From NCBI RefSeq assembly GCF_030035675.1, contig NC_084487.1:60277486-60341485 (forward strand): 64,000 nt of DNA, given 5' to 3'. This document shows positions 1-11,089 of the stretch, one piece after another. The notes under the pieces were generated by a model. The model was given only the letters and a program-made list of their open reading frames with translations, was not told the origin of the DNA and made no database searches. Every line of letters starts with the position of its first letter. Position 1 is the stretch's first letter. A program made the translations under genes and the position numbers. The DNA comes from Rhineura floridana. Taxonomy: Eukaryota; Chordata; Lepidosauria; Squamata; Rhineuridae.

Positions 1-1288
1 GCATGCAGTTTAGGCTTGGTGTGTCACTAGTACACAATGTGTTTGGAGTTCTTGACAAAGCAAGCATCTCCCTAATTGAGCAACTGCTGGTTTCACTTCT
101 ACAAACACAGAAGCAAAAGTAAGGAATAAAGGGATTATACGATTATACAGGTTTTTTTCATATTGTGTAATTTATTAAGTTTTCAATATTATGTTTTTGT
201 AGATCTTCCATTGGTGTGTTTGCACTAGTCTAGCAATTATTTATTTTTCTACATTTGTTCACTTTTACCATTTTACTCAAACATCAGTTTAACGTTTATT
301 TACCCTAACAAAACTAAAACTAGCAGTTAAATAAAATTGGCTTTGCCTAATAAAAATTCTACAAACTCATTAAACAAGTTTTCTTATTATTCTGATGTTT
401 ATGAATAAGACTGAATTTTAGTTTCATTATACCAAGGAAAAAAGTTGTCTTGAAGAAATTATAAAATTATTTAAGCAAACAGTGCAGTATTGTAACATTC
501 TGCATTTCTTCTAAAAGTTTTGAATCTCGTTAATTTAAACATTTTAGAACAAATGTCATTACAGGCACCCATGTATAACATATGTATAGTCTCTTTAAAA
601 TACATAGAAGCAAAGAATCAAGTTTCTATGTATTTTTAAGGAAAGAGCAATGATATACACACATGCACTCTTCACAACTGATTTATTACATAAATATTTT
701 GTGCTACAATATTTGTAGCAGAGTACAAAATAACACAAAAAGGTGCTCTGAAGCTACTCGACACCAAAGTCAGTCAGGAATAATGTTCTGATCTTCAAAG
801 GTTTTAATAAGTTCCTTTAATCTTCTATTGAGCTTCTGACAGTATTCTGGTAAAACAACCTTTTGAAAGTTTCTTCTCCTTCTGCAATATAGTCTCACCT
901 ATTGCCAGCGTTAAATATTTTTAGTTACGTTGCTAGAATAAATTCCTCGGTACAAATGAATCATTACCATGACTGAAATTGAACCAATAGAAAACAAAAA
1001 GTTTAGCATTCCAGGTACTTAGCCATCACTTTTCAATGAAGGTATGTTTCACAGTTAAAACCTTTAGGGACTGAAATAATAAACATGCTTAAAAGTTTGG
1101 ATTTTTGTTTGTGCCTCTTCTGCTACAAAAACAGCATTTGTTTTATATACACATGTAGGCATCTAGCCATGTGTACATTATATACTATTTACATTGAATT
1201 TCAACAGCAAAAAACCTTTGACACTGTATGCAAGATTCGCGTAAAAGGAATGAACAGTCATATATCTGCCTATTTTAAAAAAATCTGG
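1..1288. other. AT-rich sequence beyond RLIG1, no gene recognised
   Basis: The part next to 1288 is expected to hold the RLIG1 3' UTR. Minus-strand poly(A)-like hexamers occur, for example opposite 681 and 802, but none can be singled out. A short plus-strand frame from position 3 ends in TAA at 117-119; it is not recognised. In mammals CEP290 converges on RLIG1 from this side, but I cannot show that any of this is CEP290. Confidence 0.5.
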
Positions 1289-1477
1289 TCACAGTTTACC
1301 CATTATATCTCTGAGACTATTAAGTCTTTGTCCCTCCAACTTAGAAACATAATGAAAAAGTGTCTTTGGCTCAAAGTTATAGTCATATTTGGCACCACTA
1401 AAGGTGACAATAACTGGTTGAGAAATTAAATAAAGGTCTGCAATTGGCCAGCACAAGCCAAGATGATGCCAATGGAG
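1289..1477 (-). pseudogene. RLIG1: RLIG1 exon 7 (terminal, open)
   Basis: After acceptor ctttatag the frame reads LHWHHLGLCWPIADLYLISQ, continues to EGQRLNSLRDIMGKL and ends in TGA at 1289-1291. The human exon starts VHRHHLGLCWPIPD. The arginine in that opening is tryptophan here (TGG at 1469-1471), a change in a conserved stretch close to the active site. The length, 62 codons plus stop, agrees with the family. Confidence 0.87.
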
Positions 1478-1811
1478 CTATAAAGAAAAGAAAAACAATT
1501 ACATTAGCATTAAATACCAGATCACACAGTCTGCACTTTAAAAGCACTGTCATGTTATATTTGAATGAATTTCAACAAGAAAGAAAAGGTTGTATAGAAC
1601 AACCAAACAAAAAAGCAAATCTACATAACAGATAGGCATTTATCATTCAAGCAATTTAGCTAATGCTTCATATAGGCTGAAAGTCAGTTCCCCCCCCCCC
1701 ACAACAGACTTTTAATAAACTCCTTGGCATGCCAGGGCTACTGCACTGACAGACTTTCCTTTGCACATGAAACTCAGTATGTTAGCTACTGAATAAAACT
1801 TTCAGAATTAC
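1478..1811. other. RLIG1 intron 6
   Basis: A C-run near 1691-1700; nothing else recognised. Confidence 0.6.
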
Positions 1812-1981
1812 CTTAATTAAATTTCCATCAATACAGCGCCACACAATTCCTTCAATTTTCCCCTCTTTGCATCCATCAAACCAAGACAATAAGTCGTCGT
1901 GATTCAGTGCAGGAGTGTTTTTAATTTGAAACATTCCATGTGGGACAAGAAAGTGTATAGGGTATTTCTTGTCGCCTAAGC
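1812..1981 (-). pseudogene. RLIG1: RLIG1 exon 6 (open)
   Basis: A 170-nt exon with intact acceptor (gaatag) and donor (gtaatt). It reads [20 protein letters not shown], later [20 protein letters not shown] and ends NLIK, near identical to the human C-terminal half of the nucleotidyltransferase core. No lesion is seen in its 56 codons. This suggests that decay of the gene is not ancient. Confidence 0.9.
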
Positions 1982-2144
1982 CTATTCAAAAGGTTAAACA
2001 AATACAACAAAATGCATTTTATTAAAGAAGCTTCCCACTTACCCAAGTTCCCCCTTTATTTCCTAAGCAACATCCACACTCCTCATATTCCACTACCTTT
2101 TCAGCTGTTAGGCTCCTGTTTTATAGGCCCATTCTACTTTGAGC

Positions 2145-2640
2145 CTCAGGGCGCAATCCATCTCATCTTTCCACTGGGCTGGGGTGAGTTGGATGCTATG
2201 GAGCGCCAGGAGGCTGCTGGCTGTGCTGGCCTTTGTAGGCAGCAGCCCTCTGCTGCAGTGGAGATGTGGCTTTGCCAGAAGCCTGCTGGATCTGCCATGG
2301 ATGGCCAGCCCAATGGACAGAGGGCTGGCGGAAGCCCTGAAAACAGCGTGTTCTGGAGGCATAACTGCGGGGGTGGGCTAATGCAAGATCCTCATGTTCA
2401 GACCCCTTTGCCAGGTCCCAATCTCCCTTCAAACTCTGCTAGCCAAAAGGCCAGTGCAGTAAAAAAATAAAAATAAAAGTCCCATTGAGGCCTACGGGAA
2501 ACTCTTACTCCCCAGGAGGCCTGTTTGTCAGAGCCAGTGTTCAGCTGGGCCGGTGGATCCCAAGTAGTAGTAGGATCCTGCAGAGCATTCTGCCACCTCC
2601 CCCCCCCAGCTTCCTGGCACGGATTGCTCTTTGACTTTCC
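2145..2640 (+). repeat. Unclassified interspersed repeat family A, copy 1
   Basis: Shares blocks with 46955-47530 and 56225-56515: caaactctgctagccaaaag, ggcctacgggaaactcttac and an end near cggattgctc. The left end gggcgcaatcc and the right end of copy 2 (ggattgtgctgccc) are roughly inverted, hinting at a non-autonomous DNA transposon. GC-rich open frames here are repeat by-products. Confidence 0.6.
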
Positions 2641-2754
2641 TAGACTTTTCGAAATACCTTGTTTCTAAAATATGAGCAACTCAGCCAAGGACACTTCTGC
2701 TTGTCTTGCCTTTCTGTGATATTGTTGCAGTTCAACCAATCAGTGTTAGGCTTC

Positions 2755-3385
2755 ATTGATATTTTTGTATGTTACATATTTGTGTTAATGAGGACATTGA
2801 ACTTGTCAAGGATTATTAATACCTCGGCACAGTCATTAACCAAAATGGAGACAATAGTCAAGAAATCAGAAGAAGGCTTGGACTGGGGAGGGCAGCTATG
2901 AGAGAACTAGAAAAGGTCCTCAAATGAAAAGATGTATCACTAAACACTAAAGTCAGGATCATTCAGACCATGATATTCCCGATCTCTATGTATGGATGTG
3001 AAAGTTGGACAGTGAAAAAAGTGGATAAGAGAAAAATCAACTCATTTGAAATGTGGTGTTGGAGGAGAGCTTTGCGGATACCATGCACCGTGAAAAAGAC
3101 AAATAATTGGGTGTCAGAACAAATTAAACCAGAACTATCACTACAAGCTAAAATGTTGAAACTGAGGTTATCATGAGAAGACATGATTCACTAGAAAAGA
3201 CGATGCTGGGGAAAACAGAAGGGAGTAGAAAACCAAACAAGAGATGGATTGATTCCATAAAGGAAGTCACAGACCTGAACTTGCAAGATCTGAACAGGGT
3301 GGTTCATGACAGATGCTACTGGAGGTCGCTGATTCATAGGGTCACCAAAATAATCGACTTGAAGGCACATAACAAGAAGTAAAAA
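2755..3385 (+). mobile_element. BovB (RTE clade) LINE, 3' part
   Basis: In broken frames it encodes LSRIINTSAQSLTKMETIV, MYGCESWTVKKVDKRKIN, FEMWCWRRALRIP and RWIDSIKEVTDLNLQDLNR, the C-terminal end of the BovB reverse-transcriptase protein. It is 5'-truncated, has several stops and frame changes, and lies in RLIG1 intron 5. BovB is abundant in squamates. Confidence 0.88.
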
Positions 3386-3546
3386 CTTCATGTAAGCTGT
3401 CCCTTCATGTCTTTATTTGCTAAAAGGTTTGTTGTGTATCATATTTGCTAAAAGGTTGTTTATAATTATGGTACACTGCATTAATTATACCGCCTGATAT
3501 AAAGCTTTTAAAAATATCTAAGTTTATGAATATAAAATATGCTTAC

Positions 3547-3745
3547 CATACAGGTTTGCATTAATGTTTGTTCCAATAAGCTCCAGTGTCTGTTCTGAAA
3601 GATCAGACAAGGGGACTAGACTGATTTCCAGAAAACCAGGTTCCTCAGTGTGATTCTTCATAATGAGAGCTAACTCAAATTCATAGTCAACAACAGAAGT
3701 ATGCCAACAATATTGTTTGCTGTTTTTTTTCCACTGACACCCAAC
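3547..3745 (-). pseudogene. RLIG1: RLIG1 exon 5 with +1 shift in an A run
   Basis: The exon lies between acceptor ttttcacag and donor gtaagc. It opens GWVSVEK, then an A8 run (plus-strand T8 at 3723-3730) shifts the frame. From there the adjacent frame reads [18 protein letters not shown] and on to [18 protein letters not shown], which is strongly conserved. The exon is 199 nt where phase requires 198. A homopolymer sequencing error is a real alternative for this one lesion. Confidence 0.88.
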
Positions 3746-4149
3746 CTGTGAAAACAAAGCAAGTTTTTCCCCCCAGCTGGATTGGCCTTTTTATGTATAA
3801 AAGGATTAGTGATGCAAACATTAATATTACCTGTGTATGAAAAATCTGGTTCAAAAATAATCACTGTTCTGACATTTGGGCCCTGCACATGTCCAAGTTT
3901 GTTTCACTTGCTAGAGAGGGAACTCTGCACAATTCTGTCCTAATATTACACTTGAGTGTGAACTGAAGAACCCAAGTATCAAGTTGAGACTTGGGATAGT
4001 GGTTTTGGGATAAGCTTTGCCATGATTTCTAAACCTTAGTTCCTCAATAATAGTGTGAAGATGAACTACTCATTGCCTATTCACATCAGGAAGGCACCTT
4101 CGCTGTATTCTTTTCAGCACTGCTTCCACCCTTTTTTTTAAAGCAAGCC

Positions 4150-4335
4150 TTTCCAAACACGTAGATGTAGACGTGTTTAAATCTCTTTTTAGTTTATTGT
4201 TAACTAAAATTATCTTAAATGTTTTAATCACTTGTTTTAACTAATTTTGCTGATAATGTAATATTTCTTGTAAACGACTTAGAAGTTTTATTACAATCAA
4301 GTGGTATATAAATGTTGTTAAATAAATCAAATAAA
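4150..4335 (+). mobile_element. LINE 3' tail (CR1/L2 type), old
   Basis: Ends with ttgtaaacgacttagaag.. and ggtatataaatgttgttaaa, then taaatcaaataa. This is the usual end of reptile CR1/L2-type LINEs. No coding part remains. Confidence 0.5.
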
Positions 4336-4584
4336 CGAGATAAACCATAACGTTTTCTGAACAAGAAATATACTGCATAAGGGCTAACTCACCATTCATG
4401 TACTACTTCTAATACAATTGCTGACTTATCTACATTATAGGCTACCCTATAACAAAATTCTCTGGGTGGCTTGTTAATTATAATTGAACAAGTACATTTA
4501 TTTACATGACATCATCATGTTCTCTAAATGACTAAAGATAATGCTTAGAATAGACATTTCTGGTGTCAGGCTGTATTTTTCAAC

Positions 4585-4596
4585 CTGGAATATGTC
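4585..4596 (-). pseudogene. RLIG1: RLIG1 exon 4, 3' remnant beyond the DIRS element
   Basis: Immediately left of the DIRS element the minus strand reads CATATTCCAG then GTTGAA, giving H-I-P-G and a splice donor. This matches human G-H-I-P-G at the end of the same exon. With one GTC counted, the two exon parts total 117 nt, a multiple of three, in the phase that the neighbouring exons need. Confidence 0.83.
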
Positions 4597-4714
4597 CATT
4601 TTCCATAGGAGGTATGCCATCAAGCGGGTAATAGCTCCACCTATCGTCCGAAGGCAAGAATGTTTCTGAAGTCAAGACTAGGGGCGTCAGGCCCCTCCCA
4701 CTCTCCAGTTCATT
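4594..4714 (+). repeat. DIRS left terminal repeat
   Basis: From the GTC boundary it runs through cataggaggtatgccatca to ctctccagttcatt. It is the inverse complement of 11090-11209 at high identity. Confidence 0.9.
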
Positions 4715-4911
4715 CTTGCCTTCGTCCGTGCAAGATATATCGCTTAGCGTCTAGATAAGTTTTTTGTCTTGTGTGACAGGGTGTGAAGGTCTTCCTTTGT
4801 GTGTCTACTCGCTGTTCCCTTCCCTCTGTCTTCTCTATATCACTGTGTGTCTAGTTATTGTGGGGAATTTCCTCGGGGGGAGTTTTTCGCCCTTGCCCAG
4901 GCCGTTTTTCT

Positions 4912-5160
4912 CCCCAGCTTTTAGCCTAACGGCTTTTTAGAGAGACTGCAGCTGCGGCTCTCTCTCTCTCAGGCTGCGATCGAACAGGAGCTTGCGATAG
5001 CAGCTCCCTGCTTTACCCCGCCGCTTTTTTCGTGCCCAGCTTTTAGCCTAACGGCTTTTTGAGAGACCGCAGCTGCGGTTCTCTCTTTCTCAGGCGGCGA
5101 TCACAGTTTTTAAACAGGAGTTTGTGGCTGCAGCTCCCTGCTTTACCCCGCCTTTGGTTT
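4912..5160 (+). repeat. Tandem duplication in the DIRS 5' leader
   Basis: Two diverged units of about 125 bp, each with cagcttttagcctaacggct near its start and cagctccctgctttaccccg near its end. Confidence 0.8.
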
Positions 5161-5789
5161 CATGCCTCACATCCCCCCCAGGAGACTGCTTTGGCCAGGA
5201 GCCTGCGGCTGCGGCTCTCCTCACTTCCCTCGTAGAGGTTTGTAGTCGTCGGACTGCTCTGCCTTCCCCGACCATTTCCCTGCAGTCTGCAGCTGCGGCT
5301 TTATCCCTTATACTGCCTCTGTTACTACGGGGTCTTCCCTGGCCAACCTGCCTCCCTGCAGTGTCTCCCTTGCCTTATTTAACAACTGCGACTAAGTTCT
5401 CAGCCCCACGGCTGTAGAACGGCTTTACGGCTGACCCTTTTGTGCAGTTAAATTTCCATTGCTCCTGTCTCGTTCAACCGTTGTTATTGTACAACGTATC
5501 TGCCATTTTTAAAAATTTTCCCGCTCTTTTCACGGGCGCCATTTTGTTTGATCCCTTTTTTTCCCGCCCTTACTGTTTGGTCTATCCCATCCTAACAGCG
5601 GGCCTCACTTGAAAGAGCTGGGGCTAGCAGTTTTATTAAAGCCTCAACGCCGTCCTCCCTGTGTGTGTGTGTGCTGCAGATAGAATCCTATAGTACACAG
5701 AATCTCCTCCTGTTCCAACTGTTCGACTGCTACAACTCTTGAATCCACACATTCTCAGGACTGTCTCAAGGCTGTGGTTGTGAACCAGG

Positions 5790-6115
5790 CTGTCTGAATT
5801 GCACATTCTGTCCCACTCGTGGCCATGTACTAAGACTGTGGGATTGTGCACCGCTGCTTGAACTGTACATTCTGCCCCATCCGTGGCCGTGTACCAAGGC
5901 TGTTGATACTGTGCAAAGCTGTGCAAATATTACATTCTGCTCCATCTGTGGCCGTGTACCAAACCTGTTGATACTGTGCAAAGCTATCTGGACTGTGCAT
6001 TCTGCCCCATCTGTGGCCGTGTACTAAGACTGTTCATAGTGTACATTCTGCCCTATCCGTGGCCGTGTACTTAGCCATCTGCCAGTGCATTCTGCCCCAT
6101 TCGTGTGCCGTGTAC
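5790..6115 (+). repeat. Degenerate tandem array in the DIRS leader
   Basis: About six copies of a unit around cattctgccccatctgtgg and ccgtgtactaa at uneven spacing of about 45-70 bp, just before the gag-like frame. Confidence 0.75.
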
Positions 6116-6137
6116 TAATACCCTTTAAATATATATC

Positions 6138-7787
6138 ATGGCAGAACAGCCAGAGACAATCCAGGCAACCAAGCCGAAACAACAGCCAGAGACAAACCAG
6201 GCAACCAAGCCGAAACCATCTAAGGCGGTCAAGCATAAGCATTCCAAAGTGGTTGCCAAAACTAAACATCTTTCCAGCCACAGCACAACCAAGCGGCCTC
6301 GCTATGTCTCTGTTCCAGTTCCAGAGGGGTCAACCCATGCACAGTTAACGACTCTCTTTCATTCTCCTGCTGTTTCCTCTGATGAGGAGGACTTTGCTGG
6401 TTTTCCTGAACAACCAACGGTCAGCCAACCCGGGGCTTACTCCTCTTCACTGCCTGTGGGGCCGTCCACAATTCCACCTATACAAGAGCAACCGTCTACA
6501 TCCCCGGGACTGCAGCTGTCCCATGAATTCATTTCACAACTTCAGGGCATGCTGTCGTTCTTTGCTCAGAGGCAGTCACCATCACAAGTTCCTGCTATTC
6601 CTCAACACAGCGGGGACCACTTTGTACACAATGAGATGAACCCATCATGCTCTCCAAATCCGTTTGACATTGCCAGGGGCAGGTTTGTTGATGACGTCTC
6701 TTGTGAGGAGGAGTCCGCATTCGCTCTGCAAGACGAAGGAGACGAATGGAGTGACCATTCGGAACATGAGCAGGATACATCTTATCGTCTCTTTGATGCC
6801 TCAGACTACCAGCCCCTTGCGCGCAGAGTGTTGAATACCCTTGGCCTTCAATCCACGCCAACTGCAGCTGCCACTCCCGCTATAAAGGGGGCCAGGGTGT
6901 TCAAATCCCCCATGCCAGCAGAGCACTATCTTCCTGTGCCAGATCCCATCGCTAAACTGGGCAAGGACGAATGGTCTCACCCTTTACAAGCACGCCGATT
7001 TAATAACCTTGCGGACAGACTTTATCCTTTGGCTCTGGACTTTACTACCAGACTGGCCGTCTTTGGCATAGACGAGCCAATTTCCAGCTTAGTTTCCAGA
7101 TCCCTTTTGCCAAGGGAAGGAGATTCTCATTTAAAGGATGCCACTGAGCGGAGACTGGACTTTGCCTTCCGCAAGACTCATGAGGCCACCGCCTTTTCTA
7201 TGCGTGCTTCTACATCAGCCTCTATTTTCTCCAGGGCAGCGATGATGTGGTTGGACGACCTCTTAGAGGACCCTAATCCAGATCCTCTTTCTCTGCGGAG
7301 ATCACTGATAAAATTGCGCAAGACAGCTGCTTTTGTGGCTGATGCCACCTTGGACGCAAATCAGCTAGGAGCACGCGCTATGGCGGCTCAGGTTGTTGCC
7401 CGACGGACCCTCTGGCTTCGTCACTGGCAGGCTGACTCTACTGCCAGAGTTAATCTATCACAGGCACCTTATGCCGGATCATTACTTTTTGGCGAGGAAG
7501 CCCTAAAGGCAGTGCTTGTTGACCCTAAGGACTCTCGAAAACCTGTCTTGGCCACTGTCAGAAACGTCGAGCGCAGACCTTTCAGACATTTCGCCTCGTA
7601 CCGCACGTCTCAGCCCTTCCGAGGAACGCGGCCCTGGGGACGAGGCCGCGAGTTCCCAACATATGATTTCCGCTTCTCCAGGGGAGGCTGGAACAGACGT
7701 TTCCCGGGCAGAGGTCAGTACCAGGGGCGCAGAGGTTCATCAACGTTCTCATACAGGGGAGGGTCTCACCAGCGCAGACAGTACTAG
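6138..7787 (+). CDS. DIRS gag-like frame (fossil)
   Basis: A 549-codon open frame. The N-terminal part is rich in Q, K and P. The middle is mostly helical and leucine-rich. The C-terminal end is rich in arginine and glycine (RGGWNRRFPGRG-like), typical of nucleic-acid-binding tails of DIRS gag proteins. Confidence 0.75.
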   Translation: MAEQPETIQATKPKQQPETNQATKPKPSKAVKHKHSKVVAKTKHLSSHSTTKRPRYVSVPVPEGSTHAQLTTLFHSPAVSSDEEDFAGFPEQPTVSQPGAYSSSLPVGPSTIPPIQEQPSTSPGLQLSHEFISQLQGMLSFFAQRQSPSQVPAIPQHSGDHFVHNEMNPSCSPNPFDIARGRFVDDVSCEEESAFALQDEGDEWSDHSEHEQDTSYRLFDASDYQPLARRVLNTLGLQSTPTAAATPAIKGARVFKSPMPAEHYLPVPDPIAKLGKDEWSHPLQARRFNNLADRLYPLALDFTTRLAVFGIDEPISSLVSRSLLPREGDSHLKDATERRLDFAFRKTHEATAFSMRASTSASIFSRAAMMWLDDLLEDPNPDPLSLRRSLIKLRKTAAFVADATLDANQLGARAMAAQVVARRTLWLRHWQADSTARVNLSQAPYAGSLLFGEEALKAVLVDPKDSRKPVLATVRNVERRPFRHFASYRTSQPFRGTRPWGRGREFPTYDFRFSRGGWNRRFPGRGQYQGRRGSSTFSYRGGSHQRRQY

Positions 7788-9206
7788 CGCAATCCCGGTT
7801 GGGGGCAGATTGCTTATGTTCGGCAAACATTGGCTGCATCTGACTCAGGTCTCCTGGATCAGAGAACTTTTTTGTTATGGATATGCAATTGAATTTTGGA
7901 CAACACCTCCAGACAAGTTTCATCCATCCCCCTGTCCCAGGGCACCAGCCAGGCACTGCATCATGCAGACTGCCATACATCACCTCTTGGACATAGTGGC
8001 GATAGAGCCAGTCCCTACAACAGAGAGGTCGGAAGGAGTGTACTCCCTCCTATTTGCTGTGCCCAAACGAGATCTGTCATGGAGGGCGGTATTGGACCTC
8101 AAGTTCATTAACCGTGTTGTAAAGTATCGCAGGTTCAAAATGGAATCCCTCCACTCCATTACAGAATGCCTGCATGAAGGAGACTTCCTGGCTTCTATCG
8201 ACCTAAGGGAAGCGTATCTCCATGTGCCTATTTGCATAGCCCACAGAAAATTTCTTCGGTTTGCCTTTGGCTCCCAGCATTTTCAATATCGAGCGATGCC
8301 GTTCGGTCTCTCGTCTGCCCCAAGAGTATTTACCAAGGTGCTACTCATACTAGTGGCTTACCTCCGGCTTCAAGGGGTCCATATCTACCCCTATCTGGAC
8401 GATCTTTTAATACGGGCAAGTTCTAGGGAGCTGGCTCATCGCCATCTAATGCTCACGCTGCATGTCTTACAGGCCCATGGCTGGCTAGTCAACTTCGACA
8501 AAAGCCATCTCCAACCAACCCAACGTCTACAGCATCTAGGGGCGATGTTGGACACCCTGCAAGCGACGGTGTTCCTGTTCCCAGATCGCATAACTACTAT
8601 CACAGACATTGCAAGATCTCTGATGCACAAAACATCTGCAGACGTCATGCTTCTAGCCAGGGCTCTAGGAATGTTGGTGTCCACCATTCATATTGTTCCA
8701 TGGGCTCGAGCTCATACTCGCCAGCTACAGTGGGCCTTGCTGCCGTTCCAACACGACATTGCCAGCTCAAACCATCGAGCAATTCCCTTGAGCCCCACAC
8801 TGCGTTTGTCATTCCGCTGGTGGACGAGGGTCCAACATCTCACCCAGGGCACTCCGTTCAGAGAACCCCACAGGACTGTAATCACCACAGATGCCAGTCT
8901 CCTCGGCTGGGGAGCCCACTGCAACTCGGGGCTCGGAAAACAGCAGAGCAAACTCAGAGCATCAATTGGCTGGAACTAAAGGCTGTCCACTTAGCTCTGC
9001 TTCATTTTCAGTCTCTGTTCCACTTGGACCATGTTCTCATTCAAACGGACAACACGTGTGCCAAATCTCATTTAAACAGACAAGGGGGGACCAGGTCCCT
9101 TCCTCTGCAGAACCTAGCTTCCCTCATATTCGACTGGGCAGAGCAACATCTGCAATCCTTAAAAGCAGAACATCTCAGAGGAATTCTGAATGTGATGGCA
9201 GACTAG
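7516..9206 (+). CDS. DIRS reverse transcriptase and RNase H region (fossil)
   Basis: The first part contains reverse-transcriptase landmarks: VLDLKFINR, the SIDLREAYLHVPI block, RAMPFGLSSAPRVFTK and the YLDDLL catalytic box. TTDASLLGWGAH and the region after it look like RNase H. It overlaps the end of the gag-like frame in another frame, as DIRS elements often do. Confidence 0.85.
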
Positions 9207-9221
9207 CTCAGCAGGCAACAG

Positions 9222-9656
9222 GTGTTCCCTGGAGAATGGAAACTTCATCCGACCATTTTCCACTTTCTCCAGTGTCGGTTTGGCGTCTTCTCAGTTGATC
9301 TATTTGCCTCCAGTCGCAATTGCCAGCTACCCAGGTACTTCGCTCGATACCTGGACATGTCAGCGGAAGCGGTGGATGCCCTGTCGCTACCGTGGCCAGA
9401 TGGCCTATTGTACGCCTTCCCTCCAATACCACTGTTAGCCAGAACCTTGAGGAAGGCGCGGTGCGAGAGGGCCAAACTGGTTCTGATAGCACCATATTGG
9501 CCCCGTCGACCATGGTTCTCGGATCTCCTTGCAATGTCGGTGACGGATCCTTGGACACTCCCAGTCAGGCCAGACCTCTTATCCCAGGGCCCAGTATGGC
9601 ATCAGGACCCCAACTGGTTCAACCTAACAGCGTGGCTTTTGAACAGCGACATTTGA
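9222..9656 (+). CDS. DIRS methyltransferase-like region (fossil)
   Basis: Contains VDLFASSRNCQLPRYFARY, DALSLPWPDGLLYAFPPIPL and LIAPYWPRRPWF, the pattern seen between RNase H and recombinase in vertebrate DIRS1-like elements and often assigned to a Dam-like methyltransferase. Assignment is from family layout and remembered motifs. Confidence 0.65.
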   Translation: MFPGEWKLHPTIFHFLQCRFGVFSVDLFASSRNCQLPRYFARYLDMSAEAVDALSLPWPDGLLYAFPPIPLLARTLRKARCERAKLVLIAPYWPRRPWFSDLLAMSVTDPWTLPVRPDLLSQGPVWHQDPNWFNLTAWLLNSDI

Positions 9657-10742
9657 GGTTGGCTGGACTGTCTGAAGCTGTTATTGACATTATCTTAGCC
9701 TCGAGACGACCATCCACCACCCGTATATATCAACATACTTGGGTGGCATTTTCCAGGTGGTGTCAGACTCAGCACCTCGATCCTTCACAGGCTACAATAC
9801 AAGAAGTGCTGCAATATCTTCATAGGGGCCTCATGATGGGACTCAGACCCAACACATTGCATCGACATGCGTCCACTCTGTCGTCCATTCTTTCAGTGTC
9901 CTCCACTGGTGCCCCTATTGCCTCACATCCGTTCATCAAATGCTTCCTCATAGGCAATGCTCTACGCTCACCGGCTGTAGCCCACCGTTTTCCCTCATGA
10001 AGTTTGTCAGAGGTGCTGCAGGCTTTACAACGTCCTCTGTTTGAGCCCCTCAGGACTGTGCCTTTACATCTGTTGTCATTCAAGGTCCTGTTCCTGATCG
10101 CGATCACTTCTGCGAGACGAGTTTCAGAACTGGGCACATTGTCTTCGGCCCGCCACCTCTGTGTCTTTCACAAGGACTCTGTTGTGCTGAAAACTGATCC
10201 TTCCGTCCCAAGGTCAATTCAGTTTTCCACTGCAACCAGGACATTGTTCTTCATTTTGTCCGAATCCTACCCATCCTCTCGAGAAGGCTTGGCATTTGTT
10301 GGACGTTCAGAGGGATCTCAAGACCTACCTGTCTAGGACTCAGGATATACGACGGACCGAGTCTTTGTTTGTATCCTTTCATCCAAGGTCTATGGGGCAT
10401 AATGTAGCTAATTCCACCTTATCCCACTGGTTGCGCGCATGTATTACCTTAGCATATGAGTCCCTCAAGCTTCCAGTTCCAGGTAGTATAACAGCTCATT
10501 CCACCAGGTCAGTGGCCACTACGGCTGCTTTCGCTACCAACGCTCCTGTTGCCGATATTTGCAGAGCTGCTGTTTGGTCTACCCCACATTCGTTTATAAG
10601 GCATTATAAAATAGACCGTTATGCCTCTGCCGATGCCTCTGCCGATGCCTCTGCCGATGCCTCTGCCGATGCCTCTGCCGATGCCTCTGCCGATGCCTCT
10701 TTTGGCAGACGAGTGTTTCAACAGGTTCTTAATGAGGATTAG
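9656..10742 (+). CDS. DIRS tyrosine recombinase region (fossil)
   Basis: The start has the core-binding look (TRIYQHTWVAFSRWCQ). The catalytic part shows ITSARRVSELGTL (first arginine), the ITAHSTRSVATT box (H-x-x-R) and FIRHYKI, with the tyrosine. This enzyme, rather than an integrase, defines DIRS elements. A 12-bp tandem repeat lies near its end. Confidence 0.82.
10621..10700 (+). repeat. 12-bp minisatellite near the end of the DIRS recombinase frame
   Basis: Almost seven exact units of atgcctctgccg. Because the unit is 12 bp it adds a run of A-D-A-S repeats rather than shifting the frame. Unit identity suggests recent expansion. Confidence 0.95.
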
Positions 10743-10781
10743 GATGTAGGTGGTCCCTCCCTGTTATGGGCTGCTTTGGTA

Positions 10782-10872
10782 CATCCCGCTTGATGGCATA
10801 CCTCCTATGGAAAATGGACCATTGGTCTCACCTGAAGGGTGATTTTCATAGGAGGTATGCCATCACGACCCT
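10782..10872 (+). repeat. DIRS internal complementary region
   Basis: Holds complements of both outer ends back to back around a single GAC: cctatggaaaatggac joined to cattggtctcacctg. This is the expected DIRS arrangement, thought to guide formation of the circular intermediate. Confidence 0.88.
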
Positions 10873-11089
10873 CCCAGTCGGAGGATACCTAGATATTTTT
10901 TGGGAATTTTATTTATTCCTGTTACGCTATTTTATTACATTTCTTAGTGAAGTCAAGACTGCTATTACTGTTATCTCGCTATGTTAGAGTCATATTATTA
11001 TAAATGTTGCTATTATGTTATGTTCTTGCTGGTAGGCCCGTTGGCCTTTTCTCCTGCATTTTTAGATATCTCTCTTTGGACTCGCTGCA

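Noticed and set aside
3-119. Plus-strand open frame ending in TAA at the left edge, considered as the last exon of CEP290
   Set aside because: The product (MQFRLGVSLVHN..) is hydrophobic, unlike a coiled-coil tail, and I do not recognise it. There is too little sequence to decide.
2012-2470. 152-codon open frame
   Set aside because: It lies within repeat family A, shows no domain, and comes with overlapping frames on both strands, as expected of GC-rich sequence.
5124-5981. Short frames in the DIRS leader, both strands
   Set aside because: They arise from the tandem arrays and show no family similarity.
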